From CBDCXE01 sp965223725 [NCBI: Nitrospinota bacterium] (lineage in GTDB: Bacteria; Nitrospinota_A; UBA7883): 64,000 bases of DNA. The notes beneath the pieces were generated by a model that was not told the origin of the DNA, did no database searches, and saw only the letters and a program-made list of their open reading frames with translations. The stretch lies in contig CBDCXE010000005.1 in NCBI GenBank assembly GCA_965223725.1, forward strand, positions 687,984 to 751,983, given 5' to 3'. The position numbers and the translations under genes are program-made. Of the stretch, positions 51,382 through 60,483 are shown piece after piece; the stretch's first letter is position 1; every line of letters begins with the position of its first letter.

Positions 51382-52374
51382 ATGAAAGAGTTCAGACGCG
51401 ACCCCGTGGTCGACCGATGGGTGATCATCAGCGCCGAACGCGCGGCCCGACCCGGGGCGGTTATACCGCCCAGCGCCGGGGACGACCAGGAGTTCTGCCC
51501 CTTTTGCGAAGGGAACGAATCGTCCACTCCAGAGGAAATCTGCTCGATCAGGGTAAACGGATCCGCGCCAAACGGGCCGGGCTGGAGCCTGCGGGTGGTG
51601 CCAAACAAATACCCGGCGCTCGATACCAACGAGACGGTTATATGTGAAAGCGCAGGATTGTTCAGCAGGATGAGTGGCGTCGGCGCGCATGAGGTGATCA
51701 TCGAAAGTCCTGTTCACTCCGATTCGCTGGCGGACGCTACTACCGAGCAGATCTGCGACCTCTTTAATATTGTTAAGAAGCGGTTTACTAAATTAAAGGA
51801 AAACCGAAAGCTGCTATGCGTCCAGTTTTTCAAGAACCATGGCCGCCGGGCCGGCGCGTCGCTGTGGCACTCCCACTCGCAGATCATCGCCATCCCGGTT
51901 ATCTCCAAGCTGCTGAAGGAAGAGCTGGCCGGTTCGGCGCGTCACTTTCAGGATACCGGCCGGTGCGTGTATTGCGATATTATAAACAGCGAGGCGGAGC
52001 TGGGCGAACGCCTGGTCCTTGAAAATGAGGACTACATCGTCCTGGCGCCATACGCGCCCCGGTTCGCCTTCGAGACCTGGATAATACCGAAACGCCACGG
52101 CAGCCGGTATGAACAGGCGGACATGGCGGTTCTGACGACACTGGCGGACATATACAAACAGACCGCCGGCAAAATCAACCGGGAGCTGGACAACCCGCCA
52201 TATAACCTGGTCCTGCACACCGCCCCCTTCGAGGATGGGCACGATGACTATTATCACTGGCACATCGAGTTTATGCCGATCATCAGCGGTGTGGCCGGGT
52301 TCGAGTGGGGGTCCGGGTTCCATATCAACTCCACCCCGCCGGAAGAAGCGGCCCGGCGATTGAGGTCAGCGTAA
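51382..52374 (+). CDS. galT: Galactose-1-phosphate uridylyltransferase family enzyme
   Basis: 330 residues. N-terminal EFRRDPVVDRWVIISAERAA, the zinc site CPFCEGNESSTP, and the catalytic His motif LWHSHSQIIAIP in the HIT-like fold, then a second half with DDYYHWHIEFMP. The family moves a nucleotidyl group between a sugar-1-phosphate and UDP-hexose. Next to glycogen synthase such enzymes often act on glucose-1-phosphate/ADP-glucose instead of in the Leloir pathway. No galE or galK lies nearby. It is followed by glgA four bases later. Confidence 0.87.
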   Translation: MKEFRRDPVVDRWVIISAERAARPGAVIPPSAGDDQEFCPFCEGNESSTPEEICSIRVNGSAPNGPGWSLRVVPNKYPALDTNETVICESAGLFSRMSGVGAHEVIIESPVHSDSLADATTEQICDLFNIVKKRFTKLKENRKLLCVQFFKNHGRRAGASLWHSHSQIIAIPVISKLLKEELAGSARHFQDTGRCVYCDIINSEAELGERLVLENEDYIVLAPYAPRFAFETWIIPKRHGSRYEQADMAVLTTLADIYKQTAGKINRELDNPPYNLVLHTAPFEDGHDDYYHWHIEFMPIISGVAGFEWGSGFHINSTPPEEAARRLRSA

Positions 52375-52378
52375 GCGC

Positions 52379-53863
52379 ATGGCCGCAAAACCTGCCCAAA
52401 ACAAACTCTCCATTCTGATGGCCGCATCCGAGGCGGCGCCCTTTGCGAAGACTGGCGGACTGGCGGATGTATCCGGTGCATTGTCGGCCGCACTCGCCGG
52501 TATGGGGCACACGGTCAACCTGTTTATGCCGCTATACAAATCGATCGACCGCTCCGGATTAAAGTTTGCGAAAAGTCGAAAGGAGCTGAAGATCCCGGTC
52601 TCCGCGCGGATCGAGCCTGCGGTTATCCACTCGGCCAAACTGGGCAAAGTGAATATCCGATTCATAGAGCATGACCGCTATTTCGGCCGTGATGAGCTGT
52701 ATAACACAACGGAAGGCGACTACCCCGATAACGCCGAGCGGTTCGCGTTCTTCTCCCGCGCCGTACTGGAAGCGGCCAGGACGATAAAGCCAAGGCCCGA
52801 CATTATCCACCTGAACGACTGGCAGACCGCGCTGATACCCGCCTATGTCAAAACAACCTACGCCAACGATCCGACCATCGGGAAGTTCGCCACACTGCTG
52901 ACGATCCATAACCTTGGCTATCAGGGCCAGTTTCCCCCGGACCAGTGGCACCTGCTGGGGCTCGACTGGAGCCTGTTCAACCCCGACTGTATGGAGTTCC
53001 ATGGCGCCATCAATTTCCTTAAGGGTGGGATTACGTTCTCCGATATCATCACCACAGTCTCCCGCACCTACGCAGAGGAGATAAAGGGCGCCGAGCAAGG
53101 CTGGGGCCTGGATGGCGTCTTGCGCGGCCGGGCGGATAAACTGTTCGGGATAGTGAACGGCATCGACACCACCGAGTGGAACCCGAAAACCGACCCGCAT
53201 ATCTCCGCCAACTACAGCGCGCAGGATATGGCCGGCAAGTCCGCCTGCAAAACGGCGCTGATAAAAGAGCTGGGGCTGGAGCCGGGCAAGGAGCCGGTTC
53301 TGGCGATCATAACCCGCCTGGCGGATCAGAAAGGGATCGACCTGATAGTGGACGCTATGGATCGTATCATGGCGCTGGGTGTGAAGTTTGTCATGCTCGG
53401 CTCCGGCCAGGCCGAATATGAAAACTTTTTCAAAAAACTGATGGCCAAGCATCGGGGCAAAGCCTGTGCCCATATCGGATTCGATGAAAAGCTGGCCCAC
53501 CGGATCATGGCTGGGGCGGACATGTTCCTGATGCCGTCGCGCTACGAGCCGTGCGGCCTGACCCAGATGTATTCGCTGGCCTATGGCGCCGCCCCCATCG
53601 TCCGGACCACCGGCGGGCTGAACGACACGGTCCACGATTTCGACCTGGCAAGCGGGGCCGGAAACGGGTTCAAGTTTGACGAATACAGCGTTGACGCCTT
53701 ATTTGAAAAAGTTAAAACGGCTTGCGAATTATACAGGTCCGAACGGCCCAATTGGAATAAAATGGTCATTAACGGCATAGGCGAGGACCACTCCTGGAAA
53801 GGCTCTGCCAGGGAATATGTGAAACTGTATAAAAAAGCTATTAAAGAGCGCGCGAAACCGTGA
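52379..53863 (+). CDS. glgA: Glycogen synthase (ADP-glucose type)
   Basis: 494 residues. The start LSILMAASEAAPFAKTGGLA then DVSGALSAAL is the GlgA signature with the ADP-glucose-binding KTGGL. IIHLNDWQTALIPAYVKTTY, then LLTIHNLGYQGQFPPDQW, and the C-terminal domain with IITRLADQKGIDLIVDAMDR and FLMPSRYEPCGLTQMYSLAY. It extends alpha-1,4-glucan. The GTG start of the downstream sensor kinase overlaps its stop as GTGA, which indicates coupled translation of a metabolic enzyme and a signalling protein. Confidence 0.95.
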   Translation: MAAKPAQNKLSILMAASEAAPFAKTGGLADVSGALSAALAGMGHTVNLFMPLYKSIDRSGLKFAKSRKELKIPVSARIEPAVIHSAKLGKVNIRFIEHDRYFGRDELYNTTEGDYPDNAERFAFFSRAVLEAARTIKPRPDIIHLNDWQTALIPAYVKTTYANDPTIGKFATLLTIHNLGYQGQFPPDQWHLLGLDWSLFNPDCMEFHGAINFLKGGITFSDIITTVSRTYAEEIKGAEQGWGLDGVLRGRADKLFGIVNGIDTTEWNPKTDPHISANYSAQDMAGKSACKTALIKELGLEPGKEPVLAIITRLADQKGIDLIVDAMDRIMALGVKFVMLGSGQAEYENFFKKLMAKHRGKACAHIGFDEKLAHRIMAGADMFLMPSRYEPCGLTQMYSLAYGAAPIVRTTGGLNDTVHDFDLASGAGNGFKFDEYSVDALFEKVKTACELYRSERPNWNKMVINGIGEDHSWKGSAREYVKLYKKAIKERAKP

Positions 53864-56286
53864 CCGAAAAGAACGACGAAATTCTGAATATAGGCCAGAT
53901 CAGCAAGTCCTTGCTCGACCTGCAGTCGATGCTCAACCAGGTGGCGAATGAGGCGATGATCAGGACCGGCGCCGACGCCAGCGCCATACTGCTGCTGGAC
54001 GAATATCGGCAAACCCTCACGCTGAAAGCCAGCGTCGGGCTGAGTGCGGAGGCGGTGGACGCGGTCCGTCTGCCGAAGGGTAGCGGCGTGTCGTGGAAAA
54101 TCGCGAGGGAGCGCAGGCCGGTGGCGTTGGCAGTGGCCAACCTCGACCCGTACTATCATTTCGTCCCGATATCGGGGGAGAGCGATTTCACCAGCCTGAT
54201 GGGTGTCCCGCTGATCGATGAAGACGACTGCATTGGTGTGCTGTATGTGCAAAACGTGGAAGAGACCCACTATTCCCACGATGATATAGAAAAACTGGTC
54301 GCGATCTCCACAGAAGTGTCGGGGGCGATTAAGGTGGCCTGGGACTTCCACCGGGCAGAGCAGCGGGCCCGCACACTGCTGGAATTCAACGAAACAGCCC
54401 GGAAAATAAACGCTACCAACAACATCAACGAAATCATCAACCTGGTCTGCGTCTGCGCCCGTGACTTAATCGGCGCCCAGAGCCAGCTGGTCTGGCTGGC
54501 CAACCGGGAAGGCCAGCTCTCCAGTATTCATCACTCGCTGAATGAGGAGTTATCGGCGCCGCCCTCCATTCACAACGGCATCGCCAAACAGGTTATGGAG
54601 AGCAAAGAGGCGGTCTATATCCCTTCCATCCTTGACGACAACCGGTTTGAAGGGCTGGATGATATGGCGTCGGTGTCGGTGCTGTGCAACCCGATGATAT
54701 TCGAGGATCAGGCGGCGGGTGTGGTCATGCTGGGCGACCGGAGGACCGAATCGCCCAATTATTTCTCCGCGTTTTCCGGCGAAGAGATTGAAATCTTCAA
54801 CACGCTGACGCAAACGGCGGCGCAGGCGATCATCCGCGCCAGGACCCATCACCGGCTAAATTACGCCCTGGAGGAAAACGAAAAAAACGTCAAGGAGCTG
54901 TCGATTCTTTTCCAGCTCTCCATGGCGATGCGCCGCACCATAAAGCTGGACGACCTGTTCCGGGTGATCCTGTCGTGCGTCACGGTGGGCAGCGGCCTCG
55001 GGTTCAACCGGGCGATACTGTTTTTGATCGACAACACTTCCGGCATGCTGGAGGGCGTGATCGGGATGGGGCCCGACTCGGCCGATGAAGCGGGCAGGAT
55101 CTGGGGCAACATGCAGGAAAAACCGCTGGATGACCTGGTGCCATGGCTGCTCGACCGTGACCCATATGAGTTAAATGAGTCTGGGTTCAACAAGCTGGCC
55201 CTATCGATGCATTTCCCCATCGATGGAGCGCGCGCGAGCTCCATAATCAAAAAAGTTGTTGGCCAAAAAATCGCAGTAAATATAGAAGGTCAAAACGACC
55301 TGCACGGAAGCGATCATGAGCTGGTCTTCCAGTTGCAGTGTGACCGGTTCGCTATGGTTCCGCTGGTGGCGAAGGATGATGTGCTGGGCGCAATTTTGGT
55401 GGACAACCTGTACAACGGCGACCCTATCTCCACCCCGGATATGGAGCTGCTCACCCGGTTTGCGGCGCCCGCCGCCTGGGCCATAGAAAACCTGCGCCTG
55501 TTCGAGCGCTGGGCCGCCGTCAGTCAGGAGTTGCTGGATATGGAAGATCAGGTGGCAAAGGTGGAGCGGCTATCCGCCCTGGGCGAGGTGACCGCCGAAG
55601 TGGCGCACGAGCTGAAGAACCCGCTGGTCTCCATCGGGGGTTACGCAAGGCGGCTCCAGACCTCTCTGTCGAAGCGGAATGTAAAAAAAGAGGTTAACTA
55701 TGCGTCTATCATTGTCCGGGAAGTGGAGCGGCTGGAGGGGCTGTTGCGGCAGGCGCTGGATGTATCGAAGGAAGTCACCCTGACCCGCGAAACGGCGGAT
55801 CTGAACGGGATCGTCAACGATTCCACCAACCTTTACTGGCGGTATATGTCGGAGCGGGGAATCGAGGTGGAGATGAACCTGGACCCGCAGCCGGTGATGG
55901 TGTCGGTGGATCCGACATGGATGCGGCAAGTGGTGATCAACCTCCTGCTCAACGCCATCGAAGCCATGAATTGCGAGCGGCACAAGGTGGACAGAAAAAT
56001 TTCCATAGTGACAAAGCAATCCGCCAAAATAGCGGAAAGCAGGGTCGGTGTGCGGCGGTCCGCCTGCCTGCAGCTTTCTGATACTGGCGGCGGCATCGCG
56101 GAGGAAGACCTGCCCAGCGTCTTTAATCCTTTCTTTACAACCAAACCGCAGGGCAGCGGCCTGGGGCTATCGCTATGCAAGAAAATAGTGCGCCTGCACC
56201 ATGGTTCTATTGAAATTGACAACAAGCTGGGTGATGGGGTAACGTTTACAGTCACCCTGCCGAGCAAAGCGGTTGGGGCAGATTAA
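53860..56286 (+). CDS. Cytoplasmic sensor histidine kinase with three GAF-type domains
   Basis: 808 residues, no membrane segments. Three GAF-like regions (about 20-165, 185-325, 350-545; for example VSWKIARERRPVALAVANLD and QAAGVVMLGDRR) are joined by helices. A HisKA domain follows with the phosphoacceptor in VTAEVAHELKNPLVSIGGYA (about 587) and a HATPase domain with VINLLLNAIEAMN, then LSDTGGGIAEEDLPSVF and NPFFTTKPQGSGLGLSLCKK. It starts with GTG overlapping the glgA stop. It would sense an intracellular signal, perhaps linked to carbohydrate storage; this link is inferred only from position. Its partner is probably the receiver 93 bases downstream. Confidence 0.9.
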   Translation: MTEKNDEILNIGQISKSLLDLQSMLNQVANEAMIRTGADASAILLLDEYRQTLTLKASVGLSAEAVDAVRLPKGSGVSWKIARERRPVALAVANLDPYYHFVPISGESDFTSLMGVPLIDEDDCIGVLYVQNVEETHYSHDDIEKLVAISTEVSGAIKVAWDFHRAEQRARTLLEFNETARKINATNNINEIINLVCVCARDLIGAQSQLVWLANREGQLSSIHHSLNEELSAPPSIHNGIAKQVMESKEAVYIPSILDDNRFEGLDDMASVSVLCNPMIFEDQAAGVVMLGDRRTESPNYFSAFSGEEIEIFNTLTQTAAQAIIRARTHHRLNYALEENEKNVKELSILFQLSMAMRRTIKLDDLFRVILSCVTVGSGLGFNRAILFLIDNTSGMLEGVIGMGPDSADEAGRIWGNMQEKPLDDLVPWLLDRDPYELNESGFNKLALSMHFPIDGARASSIIKKVVGQKIAVNIEGQNDLHGSDHELVFQLQCDRFAMVPLVAKDDVLGAILVDNLYNGDPISTPDMELLTRFAAPAAWAIENLRLFERWAAVSQELLDMEDQVAKVERLSALGEVTAEVAHELKNPLVSIGGYARRLQTSLSKRNVKKEVNYASIIVREVERLEGLLRQALDVSKEVTLTRETADLNGIVNDSTNLYWRYMSERGIEVEMNLDPQPVMVSVDPTWMRQVVINLLLNAIEAMNCERHKVDRKISIVTKQSAKIAESRVGVRRSACLQLSDTGGGIAEEDLPSVFNPFFTTKPQGSGLGLSLCKKIVRLHHGSIEIDNKLGDGVTFTVTLPSKAVGAD

Positions 56287-56379
56287 AAAGATATACGGCA
56301 GGTCCGCGGTGTTGCGGAAAATGCAGGGAAAAAACGGGCGGTTGCGTCCGGTGGAACAGATATATGCGAGGATTGGAAA

Positions 56380-56745
56380 TTGACTAAAACAAAAATTTTA
56401 GTTGTGGATGATGAGGAGAATATCCGCCTGCTCTATCAGGAAGAGCTGACCGACGCGGGCTATGAGGTGGAGACCGCGAAAGACGCGAAGGACGCCGATA
56501 AAAAAATCGACCAGTTTCATCCCGACCTGATAACACTGGACATCAGAATGCCGGGGATCGATGGGATAGAGTTCCTCCGCAATTTCCGGGAGCGCGATAA
56601 AGACACGCCGGTGGTGCTGTGCACCGCCTATTCCGATTACAAGCAGGATTTTCGGGTATGGGCCTCCGAGGCGTATGTAGTGAAATCGTCCAACCTGGAG
56701 CCGCTGTTAAAGACCATTAGGGAAGTGCTGGACAAAAAGCATTAG
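56380..56745 (+). CDS. Single-domain response regulator, likely partner of the GAF kinase
   Basis: 121 residues from a TTG start at 56380, with a GAGGA site about eight bases upstream. Receiver with ILVVDDEENIRLLYQEEL, phosphoacceptor Asp in LITLDIRMPGIDGI and the Lys in AYVVKSSNLE. No output domain. It follows the GAF kinase by 93 bases on the same strand. The region between contains no gene. Confidence 0.87.
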   Translation: MTKTKILVVDDEENIRLLYQEELTDAGYEVETAKDAKDADKKIDQFHPDLITLDIRMPGIDGIEFLRNFRERDKDTPVVLCTAYSDYKQDFRVWASEAYVVKSSNLEPLLKTIREVLDKKH

Positions 56746-56756
56746 CGCCGGCGGTG

Positions 56757-57488
56757 TCACCCGTTATAGTGATACACAATGGCGCTCACCGCCACGATAC
56801 CCGCCGTTTCGGTTCGTAGAATATTGTCGCCGATGCTGGCTGTTCTGAAACCAGCGGATGCCAGCAGGCCGATTTCTTTCTCTGCGACCAGCCCCCCTTC
56901 CGGCCCGACGAATAGTAGCAATGACTCTGGCGTGCGGTTATCGTTTAACACGGTTTTCAACGAGCAGCCGGCCCCCGCCCAGAGCACAACCCGCAGGTCG
57001 CAACTGGCATCCTGCGCCAATTGCTCCACCGTTACCGGCCCGGTAATGTCGGCAGGCGCCCCGGAGCGGGATTGTTTGGCGGCGGATTCCGCGATGCTTC
57101 GCCATCGGGCCAGCTTCTGTTTCGTGGAACCTTCATCCGGCCGGACAACGCCTCGCTCTGTGATCACAGGTATTATCCGCCCCACCCCCAGCTCGCACAC
57201 CATCCGTACGATGTCGTCCATCTTCCGGTTTTTCGGGATGGCCTGGGCCAGGGTGATGGTTAATTTACGGGATGAATCAGCGGCAAGCTGTTCGACAATA
57301 TCCGCTGTCACTTTTTCACCGTTGTTTTGTCTGATCGACGATAAGAACTTTTGGCCGGCCTCGTCCACCACCACGATTCTATCGCCGGCCCGCAACCGCA
57401 GAACTGTGTGGATATGCCGCGCCTCGGGGCCGGTGATGGTCACCTGCCCGCCATCGAAATTTTCGGAACGGGCCAGAAAATGCCGCAA
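56757..57488 (-). CDS. rsmE: 16S rRNA (uracil-1498-N3)-methyltransferase
   Basis: 243 residues from the TTG at 57488, chosen because RsmE proteins start with a short M-R-F/H-F pattern and this gives RHFLARSENFDGGQVTITGP. Upstream codons lie inside thiC. An N-terminal PUA-like domain (VLRLRAGDRIVVVDEAGQKF) is followed by the SPOUT fold with LAQAIPKNRKMDDIVRMVCE, then LLLFVGPEGGLVAEKE and SIGDNILRTETAGIVAVSAI. It methylates U1498 of 16S rRNA. It begins three bases after the thiC stop. Confidence 0.92.
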   Translation of the reverse strand: MRHFLARSENFDGGQVTITGPEARHIHTVLRLRAGDRIVVVDEAGQKFLSSIRQNNGEKVTADIVEQLAADSSRKLTITLAQAIPKNRKMDDIVRMVCELGVGRIIPVITERGVVRPDEGSTKQKLARWRSIAESAAKQSRSGAPADITGPVTVEQLAQDASCDLRVVLWAGAGCSLKTVLNDNRTPESLLLFVGPEGGLVAEKEIGLLASAGFRTASIGDNILRTETAGIVAVSAIVYHYNG

Positions 57489-57490
57489 CT

Positions 57491-58783
57491 TTATTTTGTC
57501 GCTGACGCGGCCGGCTCCATCCCGGTCTTGATGGAACAGAGCGCCGAGCACATGGTGCAGACCGAGTCGTCCTCCGGGTTGGTCTCCGCCCGGCGGCGTC
57601 TGGCCTCGTCGCTGTCCATGGCCAGCTCGCACTGCTGCGGCCAGTCGAGGTTTTTCCGCGCTTTGGCCATGTCGTTATCCCAATCCATGGCGCCCGGTAT
57701 ACCCCGGGCTATATCGGCGGCGTGGGCGGCGATCCGGGTGGCTATTACGCCCTTTTGCACATCATCCATATCGGGCAACCGCAGATGCTCCGCCGGTGTG
57801 ACGTAGCAAAGGAAATCGGCCCCGGCCGACCCGGCGATGGCGCCCCCGATGGCGGCGGTGATATGGTCGTATCCGGGCGCCACATCGGTGACCAGCGGGC
57901 CGAGGACATAGAACGGCGCGTTGTTGCACAGACGTTTTTGCAGCTTCATGTTGGCGGCGATCTGGTCCATCGGCATATGCCCCGGCCCTTCGATCATCAC
58001 CTGCACATCGGCGTCCCGCGCCCGTTTGGCCAGCTCGCCCAGGATGATCGTCTCCTGCACCTGCGCGCGGTCGGAAGCGTCCGCCAGGCACCCGGGCCGG
58101 AGCCCGTCACCCAGGCTGAGGGTCATGTCATACTCGCGGGCAATCTCCAGCAGGCGGTCGTACCCGGTATAGAGCGGGTTGTCCTCGCCATGATACTCGA
58201 TCATCTTCGCGTGGATCGATCCGCCGCGGCTGACGATGTCGAGGATGCGCCCCTCGTCCTTGAAGCGTTTGACCGACTCGGCGGTCACCCCGCAATGGAC
58301 GGTGATGAAATCGACCCCGTCCTTGCCATGGTCCTCGATCGCCTTGAACAGGTCATCGGCGGTCATATCCAGCAGGTTACGCTCTTCGACCAGGTTCTCC
58401 GCCGCGCACTGGTATATCGGCACCGTGCCCAACGGCACAGGACATTGCGCCAGGATGTCCTGCCGTATGGCGCGGATATCGCCCCCGGTGGAGAGGTCCA
58501 TGATGGCGTCCGCTCCTGCGTCGATCGCTATTTGCGCCTTCTCCAGCTCCTTGCCCGCGTCCACATCGTCGCGCGATGAGCCGATATTGGCGTTGACTTT
58601 GATTTTCAGCCCGCTGCCGATGGCCAGGCCCTCGATGTTGCGTCGGTTGTTTTTGGTTATCACTATCGATCCGTCCAGAATTCCGTTTTGAATAAACGAA
58701 GGCTCCACCCCTTCTGTTCTGGCGGTCAGTTCCATTTCCTTTGTTATCTCGCCGCGCCGGGCGGCCTGTAATTGTGTTGTCAT
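57491..58783 (-). CDS. thiC: ThiC-family radical SAM enzyme (phosphomethylpyrimidine synthase)
   Basis: 430 residues from the ATG at 58783. MTTQLQAARRGEITKEMELT, then IVITKNNRRNIEGLAIGSGL, MDLSTGGDIRAIRQDILAQC, DFITVHCGVTAESVKRF and MIEGPGHMPMDQIAANMKLQ are ThiC signatures. The C-terminal cluster motif is CTMCSALC (CX2CX3C), the short form of archaea and many anaerobes rather than the CX2CX4C of Escherichia. It makes the pyrimidine part of thiamine, or, if it is BzaF-like, hydroxybenzimidazole; the two are hard to tell apart. There is no room for a TPP riboswitch upstream before the divergent gene. Confidence 0.88.
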   Translation of the reverse strand: MTTQLQAARRGEITKEMELTARTEGVEPSFIQNGILDGSIVITKNNRRNIEGLAIGSGLKIKVNANIGSSRDDVDAGKELEKAQIAIDAGADAIMDLSTGGDIRAIRQDILAQCPVPLGTVPIYQCAAENLVEERNLLDMTADDLFKAIEDHGKDGVDFITVHCGVTAESVKRFKDEGRILDIVSRGGSIHAKMIEYHGEDNPLYTGYDRLLEIAREYDMTLSLGDGLRPGCLADASDRAQVQETIILGELAKRARDADVQVMIEGPGHMPMDQIAANMKLQKRLCNNAPFYVLGPLVTDVAPGYDHITAAIGGAIAGSAGADFLCYVTPAEHLRLPDMDDVQKGVIATRIAAHAADIARGIPGAMDWDNDMAKARKNLDWPQQCELAMDSDEARRRRAETNPEDDSVCTMCSALCSIKTGMEPAASATK

Positions 58784-58886
58784 AATAAAGATATGGTACC
58801 AAAATTGGGCTGAAGTGGCTAACCGATTTGCCACATCACTGCATAATCAGGCGCTTGCCGGCCCGATTTTTGATAACATAACCCGC

Positions 58887-59945
58887 ATGGTTCTGGAATC
58901 TATGGAAAATAACCCCCGGCTGCTTTTGGTGAAGCTGTCGGCTATGGGCGATGTGATACACACCATTCCTGCGCTGAAGGCTGTCAAACGGGCCGTGCCG
59001 CAGATCGAGATCGACTGGGTGGTGTCGGACAGTTTTGAGGAGCTGGTGAAACTGTCGCCCCATGTGGGCCGGGTGTTTGCGTTCCACAGGAAAAGCTGGG
59101 CCAAATGGTGGCGCTGGACGACAATAAAAGAGGTCTGGCGGTTTATAAAACAGATCAGAGCGCAAAAATATGGCGCCGTGCTCGATTTGCAGGGGTTGTT
59201 GCGTTCCGGGCTGGTCACCTTTGCGGCCAGGTCGAAAAGCAAGGTTGGGTTCGAATATGCCCGGGAGGGCGCGCCGATTTTCTATAACCGGAAAATTGGC
59301 AAGAAAGATGGCGATATCCATGCCATCGATCGCTATATGCATGCCCTGGGCTCGGTCGGGATCCATCATGAACCGCCGATCGTATATGATATCGAGATAC
59401 CGGACGCGGAGCTGGAATGGGCCAATGGCAAAACCCCTGAACCGCCGTATCTGGTGATCAACCCCAACTCCAAATGGGAAACAAAGCGATGGGCGCCAGA
59501 AAAATTCGCCGAGCTGGCGAAAATGATTTTCGTGGAAGAAGGCTTGAAAAGCGTGATCATCGGCGCCGAAGATGATAAAGAGCGGGGCGCCACAATAGCC
59601 CGGCTGGGCGGTGAGGCGGTGGTCGACCTGACCGGCGCGGGCGGCCTGGTGAAACTGGGGGCTATACTGAAAGGCTCCGTGGGGATGATCACCAACGACT
59701 CTGGCCCGATGCATCTGGCGGTGGCGCTGGGCGTCCCTACCCTGGCGATATTCGGCCCGACGAACCCAAAACTTACCGGGCCGCATGGGCCTGATCATTC
59801 TGTGGTGAAGCATGATGTGTTCTGCATGCCGTGCATGAAGCGGACGTGTCCTTATGAGCATGAGTGTATGGAGCGGCTGAACCCGCTGGAGGTTATAACC
59901 GCGTGGCGCGGGATGCAGATTAAACAAGCGTTTGATATGGACTAG
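58887..59945 (+). CDS. waaC: GT9 heptosyltransferase (WaaC/heptosyltransferase I-like)
   Basis: 352 residues from the ATG at 58887 (an ATG at 58902 is also possible). LLLVKLSAMGDVIHTIPALK, then IDWVVSDSFEELVKLSPHVG, the acceptor-domain KYGAVLDLQGLLRSG, and the donor-domain YLVINPNSKWETKRWAPEKF, IIGAEDDKERGATIARLGG, MITNDSGPMHLAVALGVPTL. This is the GT9 pattern, closest in style to heptosyltransferase I. The C-terminal cysteine cluster (VFCMPCMKRTCPYEHECMER) is noteworthy. It is followed at once by PAP2 phosphatase and gmhB genes, making a LPS-core unit. Confidence 0.88.
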   Translation: MVLESMENNPRLLLVKLSAMGDVIHTIPALKAVKRAVPQIEIDWVVSDSFEELVKLSPHVGRVFAFHRKSWAKWWRWTTIKEVWRFIKQIRAQKYGAVLDLQGLLRSGLVTFAARSKSKVGFEYAREGAPIFYNRKIGKKDGDIHAIDRYMHALGSVGIHHEPPIVYDIEIPDAELEWANGKTPEPPYLVINPNSKWETKRWAPEKFAELAKMIFVEEGLKSVIIGAEDDKERGATIARLGGEAVVDLTGAGGLVKLGAILKGSVGMITNDSGPMHLAVALGVPTLAIFGPTNPKLTGPHGPDHSVVKHDVFCMPCMKRTCPYEHECMERLNPLEVITAWRGMQIKQAFDMD

Positions 59946-59946
59946 C

Positions 59947-60475
59947 ATGGACGAAATTCTGTTTTATGCGCTGAACGAAGAATTCTCGGGCGACGGTATC
60001 GGCGAGATGATGGTATTGATAACATCGCCCGAAACATGGTGGGCGCCGTTGATTCTCTTATCGGTTTCCTTGCTGATAATAGACTGGAGAAAGGGATTAA
60101 CCGCCATATTGGTGGCTTTGGCGGCCGTTGGTTTCGGCGATTGGTTCGCACATAATATACTGAAGACATATTTCGGCGTCATCCGGCCTTGTAACGCGCT
60201 GGAGGGGGTTCACTTGCTTGTTGGTTGTACGCAATCGTTTTCATTCCCGTCGAACCATGCGGTGAACTCTTTGGCTGTGGCTGGCGCCATCGGGTTCTGG
60301 TTTCCCCCTCTATTTAGCAATGCTGGTTCCGATTGGACTGCTGGTATGCCTGTCACGGATCGCGGTTGGGGTTCACTATCCATCGGATGTTATCGTCGGC
60401 GCCATTTTAGGGTTTTGTATCGGCTATGGCTTTTCGTATATAACCAAACGGTGGATACTGAAAACAGGGGGATGA
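59947..60475 (+). CDS. PAP2-family phosphatase, one frameshift in the sequence
   Basis: About 175 residues. Membrane segments surround the PAP2 motifs: LKTYFGVIRPCNALEG, SFSFPSNHAVNSLAV, and, after removal of one base in the C5 run at 60304-60308, LVCLSRIAVGVHYPSDVIVG. The reading then ends KRWILKTGG. PAP2 membrane phosphatases remove phosphate from undecaprenyl diphosphate, phosphatidate or lipid A. It sits between a heptosyltransferase and gmhB. The break is at a homopolymer, so it is most likely a sequence error. Confidence 0.8.
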
Positions 60476-60483
60476 CGTGGTCG

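Noticed and set aside
52559-53635. Long open frame antisense to glgA
   Set aside because: It is the reverse of a GC-rich conserved gene and has no recognisable domain or ribosome site.
57722-58579. Open frame antisense to thiC
   Set aside because: It has a shadow composition (Arg/His/Gly-rich) with no motif. ThiC signatures are on the minus strand.
58784-58886. TPP riboswitch upstream of thiC
   Set aside because: Only about 100 bases separate thiC from the divergent heptosyltransferase gene and no thi-box (CUGAGA-type) sequence is present.
58836-59948. Long open frame antisense to the heptosyltransferase gene
   Set aside because: Its product shows His/Arg/Pro-rich antisense composition and no motifs, while the plus-strand protein has complete GT9 motifs.
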